Source: Fennellomyces sp. T-0311 (taxonomy: Eukaryota; Mucoromycota; Mucoromycetes; Mucorales; Lichtheimiaceae). Taken from it: a DNA stretch of 54,324 nucleotides. The stretch's first letter is position 1. Every line of letters starts with the position of its first letter. The notes beneath the pieces were generated by a model. It saw only the letters and a program-made list of their open reading frames with translations, had not been told where the DNA came from and made no database searches. The stretch lies in the NCBI GenBank assembly GCA_025266875.1, contig JALLLT010000093.1:1-54324 (forward strand), given 5' to 3'. Shown piece after piece: positions 50,349-54,324 of the stretch. A program made the position numbers and the translations under genes.

Positions 50349-53300
50349 GCCCAGTGTATTGTTTCCGATATTTGTACGTCACATGGGGCTCTTTGTCGCC
50401 TGGTAGCCATCTATGCATATGCAGAAGAGACACCGCGCAAAGGGTTTTTTGCTTCTTTACCAGCCTTGCCATGTTTTGTAGACTCCACTATGCCATGTAT
50501 TATCGTCGGTGACTTTAACCTACACCTCCACGAAGTCATTCCAGCCGAAATCCAGCCATGGTGCACTTTGCTGATAGAGAAATTTGTCAACTGCATGTAC
50601 CCTGATGAACCGGAAGGAGTTTGTCACCTCGCTCGGCAGCTCCCACCTATAGCCACAGCTCACGTCAGTCCACCATCGACTACGTGTTCATCTCTAAGAA
50701 TCATTTGTCCTGTATACTCCGACGTAATCAATGGCTACTCCCACCCTCCTGGACGGACCACAACATGCTCACAATTGACTTCCAAGCACCTAGCATTGAA
50801 TGTGGAGCGGGTTGCTGGCGCTTCAACCCTCTCCTACTGGAACAAGAGCCTTTTCGACTTTTGCTATCCACAACAGTCGCAAAGTTTTTTGAACGTACTC
50901 GCGATGACGAGTTGCCCAACACCCGCCACTGGGATCATTTCAAGCGAGTAATCAAAGACACTGCCCTTCAGTATAGTCGTGGTAACAGTCGGAGGAGGCA
51001 CCAACGCATCCAAGAACTTCAACGCCACCGCCAGCAACTCCTCTTTCGACGATGCCCTGATGACACTGTCAAGGAAGTTGCGCTACGCGAAGTCGAACAA
51101 GAGCTTGTTGAGCTCCAAGAGCAACAGACTCGCCAACTATTATTACGCTCGGCAACTCGCTGGCACGAGGAGGGCGAACGCAATAACAAATATTTCTACC
51201 GGGTACTACGTGAGCGCACAGCTGCAGCGACCATCACACAGCTACAAGATCCTCAGACTGGTGAAGTGGCACTCACAATGCCGAGCATTATGCGGATGGC
51301 ACGCTCATTTTACACCGATCTATACACACCGGATCCAGTACATCAAGACAGCATAGATCGATTGTTAGCCGCCATCCCCCAGACCGCACAGTTGACTGAC
51401 GCAGATATCGAATACTTGTCGGCACCTTTCACTCGAACCGAGCTGATGGACACGATTACCAATACACCTTTAGGCAAAAGCCCTGGACTTGATGGCATAT
51501 GCTTTGAAGTGTATCGACATTTTGTGAACAATGCTTCGGTAATCGACCTCTTGCTTCCGTGCTGAACACCGCATTACATGACCATCAATATCTGGCTTCC
51601 TGGCTTAATACTCGCATGGTCCTACTTTTCAAAAAAGGAGATGTGCGATTGCTGTCCAACTGGCGCCCCCTCTCCTTGATCAACGCGGATGCCAAGCTCT
51701 ATACCAAGATGTTGGCGAACAGACTGCAACCCATGCTTCAACAGATGATCAATCCATACCAAACTGGATTTCTCACTCACCGCCTGATCTCGGACAACGG
51801 CTGGACGGTTCAAACTCTCATGCGTCATGCTCAAAACGTGGCACCTGACAACCCTGCTGTCTCCATTGCACTGGATTTCAGAAGGCTTACGATCATGTGC
51901 ATCCGATTATCTAAGACAAACAATGGCAAGGTTTGGCTTTCCCCTCTCTTTTATTAATTCTATTCTCTTTCTTTTCTTTTCCACTTCCATTTCTATTTCT
52001 ATCAACGGATGGCTTTCTGAGCCAGTCCAACAGCACAGAGGGTTACGCCAAGGTGATCCTATTTCCCCTTTACTATTTAACATAGCTTGTGAACCGTTAC
52101 TTCGTACCCTTCTTTCTGACCCCCTTCTCTTGGGATCACCATTGGCGCCGCTTACCGAGCAACGTTGGCAACGACGTGCTCACTTTCGTACTGGTACATT
52201 ACCGCTTCCACACTCACCGATAAAATTGTTAGCTTATGCCGATGATTTGTTGGTATTCCTCCACAACCCAGGTGAATGGCCACGCTTGCTTCAGCATCTA
52301 CATGAATATCGACAGGCTTCCAATGGGCGAATCAATCTCAATAAAACCGTCGCGATCTCTCTATCTGGTAACAATCACCCCACATGGCGCACTATCCTGG
52401 ATCCTCTGGGGATCACCTGGCATGACAAGACATCATATTCGGCAGTTACGTATTTAGGTTACCCTTTATACAGCTCTGAATCGCAGATGGAAGTATTTCT
52501 TGACCGCATCCTTACCAAGATCGAGCGACAGATACATATACTTCAACAACGGAGATTATCAGTCCTAAGGGAAATCGATGGTCGCTAATTCCCTATTGTT
52601 GGCGCGCCTTTGGCACATCCTGCGAGTATGCATTGTCCCGGATAAATGGCTCAACAAATGCACCACCTTGATTCGACAATATGTACTGCCTTTTTTTCCG
52701 TATCCTCGCATGTGCCATGTGTATGCACCAAAAGCAGCTCGGTGGGCTTGGTATAGTGGATATCCATTCCCAGTACCTAGCATTGCATTTTACGTATCTT
52801 CAACGGATATTCATGCCTTCCGACCACCAGATACAGCATCCATCTTTCATCACCTCTCATATTTACCCAGCTCTTTCCGAACGTATACTGGTCAGCCACA
52901 ATAATTCGCTTCTCTTGTGCGACAAACAACTACAATCCCTCTGTGCCAAGGTCCCGCACTTGATACAGCTACTTAAGCTGACGGCAAAAACTACCGAAAT
53001 TCACCATACCCTCGACGGCTCCACTATGTGCTCTATTGGAACTACCTCTGCAAGCGTTCTTACCTCGACCGCTACCAGAGGCGACCTGAAGTGGCTGTCA
53101 CCAAAAACTCCTAGTGTGCGACCTCTATACATGGTGTCCCACGACTTTACGCCTTCAGCCCGCCGTCAACCGATATAACCAAGGATAATTACCAACATCC
53201 GGACCAAATTACTCCTTGGCCAGCTTCAGCAGCATCCCATTTTTAGAACATAGTTTTTCCCATTCAGTATCATTGAGCCCTTGGCTCAACCGAATACCCA

Positions 53301-53938
53301 CTTCTCAATGGTGTCTACCTCCATCGACAACAACTTCCCAGATCTCACCCTCAAGACAGCATCTAGCCAAAGAAATCAATGTTTTACACGTGGGACCAGG
53401 ACGCCTACGTCGCTATTGGCTCAAGACCTCTACCACTACTGGGATAAGTACATCTCTCTCACCAGCACAATGGCGGCTCTTTGGCGTTTACGTTTACCTC
53501 ATGGAATTCGTACGGCCTGGTGGCGTCTACTCCTGGATCGTATCTCCAACAAAGCGCATCTCCACCCCATTTCTCCCCTCCAAGCACCCCACAGATCTCT
53601 GCCCACTCTGTGAAACCGAACCTGAAACGCTCCGACACTTCGTGCTCGATTGTCCGCTGAAGGCCACGTTCTGGATATATGCCTTGCCCATGATTAATGC
53701 ACCACCATCCACTACTCTGGACATCGTATGGGATGCTATTCATCTTCGTTTTTCGTCTCCTCTGGACTTCTGTGCTCAAAATCTACCAGCCATCGGTTTG
53801 GTACTCCAAACCATATGGGCGATGCATTGGCGCTGCGTGCTAGAGGGATCCACATGGAATCTTACTGTCGCAAATAATCATTTAATGGAACTTAAGACTC
53901 GATATAATTTTCTTGTACCTGAACTAAACACCTAATCT
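50349..53938 (+). pseudogene. LINE ORF2, 3' part: endonuclease end, RT, zinc motif
   Basis: The endonuclease ends with CIIVGDFNLHLHEV, QSTIDYVFISKNHL and SWTDHNMLTID (GDFN, S-IDY and TDH motifs). RT shows LGKSPGLDGICFEVYRHF, NWRPLSLINADAKLYTKMLA, QGDPISPLLFNIACEPLL and LLAYADDLLVFLHN (YADD near 52240). The C-terminal LCPLCETEPETLRHFVLDCP (near 53600) is the RVT zinc-binding motif. Frameshifts lie near 50620, 51560, 51880 and 51900, and more follow after 52570. No RNase H domain is seen. The enzyme would nick target DNA and copy LINE RNA in place; this copy cannot. Confidence 0.85.
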
Positions 53939-54077
53939 TGGGTCCAGCCCCAAGAAAATAAAACATATACATACAAAAAAAAAACGCATCATAGAGTATT
54001 ACAAAATATATGCCTCTCGTTTCTCATTGTCTCTCTATCTTCTCTACTATTTTTTTTATTATCAACATTTCTTTACC

Positions 54078-54324
54078 ATGAACAAACAACAGCATTCCAC
54101 CGCCAAATTCTCAACCCAACGCCCCAGACGTAATAATGCTGCAGAAAGAAGACGCCGTCGAGCAGCATTTATGCAACGCTGACAGAACTTATTGCGCCTT
54201 CAGTACAGGCTATCCGCTTATTGATGCGAGCATTGTCACAGTTTTTTCAAGCTCGCCTCACCACTTTCGTGCAGCAAAAGTTAGCGAACGCATGGTGCGC
54301 CAATTCTGGACGTTGACGCATCCA
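54078..54324 (+). pseudogene. start of an unrecognised Arg-rich reading frame
   Basis: ATG 54078 opens MNKQQHSTAKFSTQRPRRNN followed by AERRRRRAAFMQR and a TGA at 54180. Shifting by one base near 54175 continues a sensible sequence (LTELIAPSVQAIRLLMRALS, FFQARLTTFVQQKLANAW) to a TGA near 54315. The basic N-terminus followed by a helical stretch would suit a nucleic-acid-binding protein of another retroelement. The window ends here, so neither the length nor the family can be judged. Confidence 0.35.

Larger units (their letters stand above)
41990..53986 (+). mobile_element. LINE (non-LTR retrotransposon), ORF2 interrupted by CMC-B
   Basis: ORF1 (42304-43554) with zinc knuckles overlaps the start of ORF2 by the tetranucleotide ATGA. 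ORF2 encodes an apurinic-type endonuclease, RT and a C-terminal zinc motif, and a 10-A run at 53976-53985 follows the end. The 5' border is uncertain; a TATAAAAGG at 42159 may mark promoter sequence. CMC-B splits the endonuclease domain, and further frameshifts lie downstream, so the copy is dead. The absence of an RNase H domain and the endonuclease type suggest an L1/Tad-like clade; this is not certain. Confidence 0.85.

Noticed and set aside
1..54324. tRNA, rRNA or riboswitch genes
   Set aside because: I saw no cloverleaf with a T-loop GGTTCGA pattern or conserved rRNA segment by eye; a covariance-model scan would be the decisive test.

Overview
The window reads as a stack of transposable elements from a eukaryote, most likely an early-diverging filamentous fungus (Mucoromycota, probably Mucorales-like). 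This taxonomic call is an inference from three things: short introns of about 48-70 nt with GT..AG borders, DIRS-type tyrosine-recombinase retrotransposons beside chromodomain Ty3/gypsy, Tc1, pogo, LINE and CACTA-like elements, and moderate base composition. No ribosomal RNA, tRNA, CRISPR or convincing housekeeping gene is visible.

Layout. 1-756: 3' end of a pogo/Tigger-like DNA transposon. 1317-2879: an unrecognised spliced gene, possibly broken. 3875-4531: a small non-autonomous element with 25-bp perfect inverted ends. 5378-10297: a decayed Tc1-like transposon, split by a decayed chromodomain Ty3/gypsy element (5437-9282). 10298 to about 23.1 kb: a decayed DIRS element (DIRS-A), whose gag gene is split by a younger Ty3/gypsy element (13859-22671, 566-bp LTRs with 4 differences). 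23371-41962: a CACTA-like element (CMC-A) with CACTG ends, a TTC target duplication and subterminal palindromes. Its accessory gene is split by a second DIRS element (DIRS-B, 25561-29987), and its transposase gene by a very young Ty3/gypsy element (30273-36006, identical LTRs). About 42.0-53.99 kb: a LINE with ORF1 and ORF2, whose ORF2 endonuclease domain is split by a second CACTA-like element (CMC-B, 43866-50343). 54078-end: the start of another unrecognised reading frame.

The most interesting system is the pair CMC-A/CMC-B. Each carries a spliced tnp2-like (Transposase_21) gene of about 1000 codons and a second spliced gene of 324-344 codons, arranged tail to tail with only 72-97 bp between the stop codons. 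The two accessory proteins share a plan (N-terminal coiled coil, Pro/Ala/Val linker, basic region, acidic tail exon) and two intron positions and phases, although their sequences have diverged strongly. By analogy with the two-protein plant CACTA systems, the accessory protein could bind the subterminal repeats; that role is an inference.

The nesting can be read at base resolution. Removing DIRS-B restores the CMC-A accessory frame exactly, with no target duplication. Removing the 30-36 kb LTR element plus one 4-bp duplication restores the CMC-A transposase frame exactly. Removing the 13.9-22.7 kb LTR element restores the DIRS-A gag frame, and removing CMC-B restores the LINE ORF2 frame.
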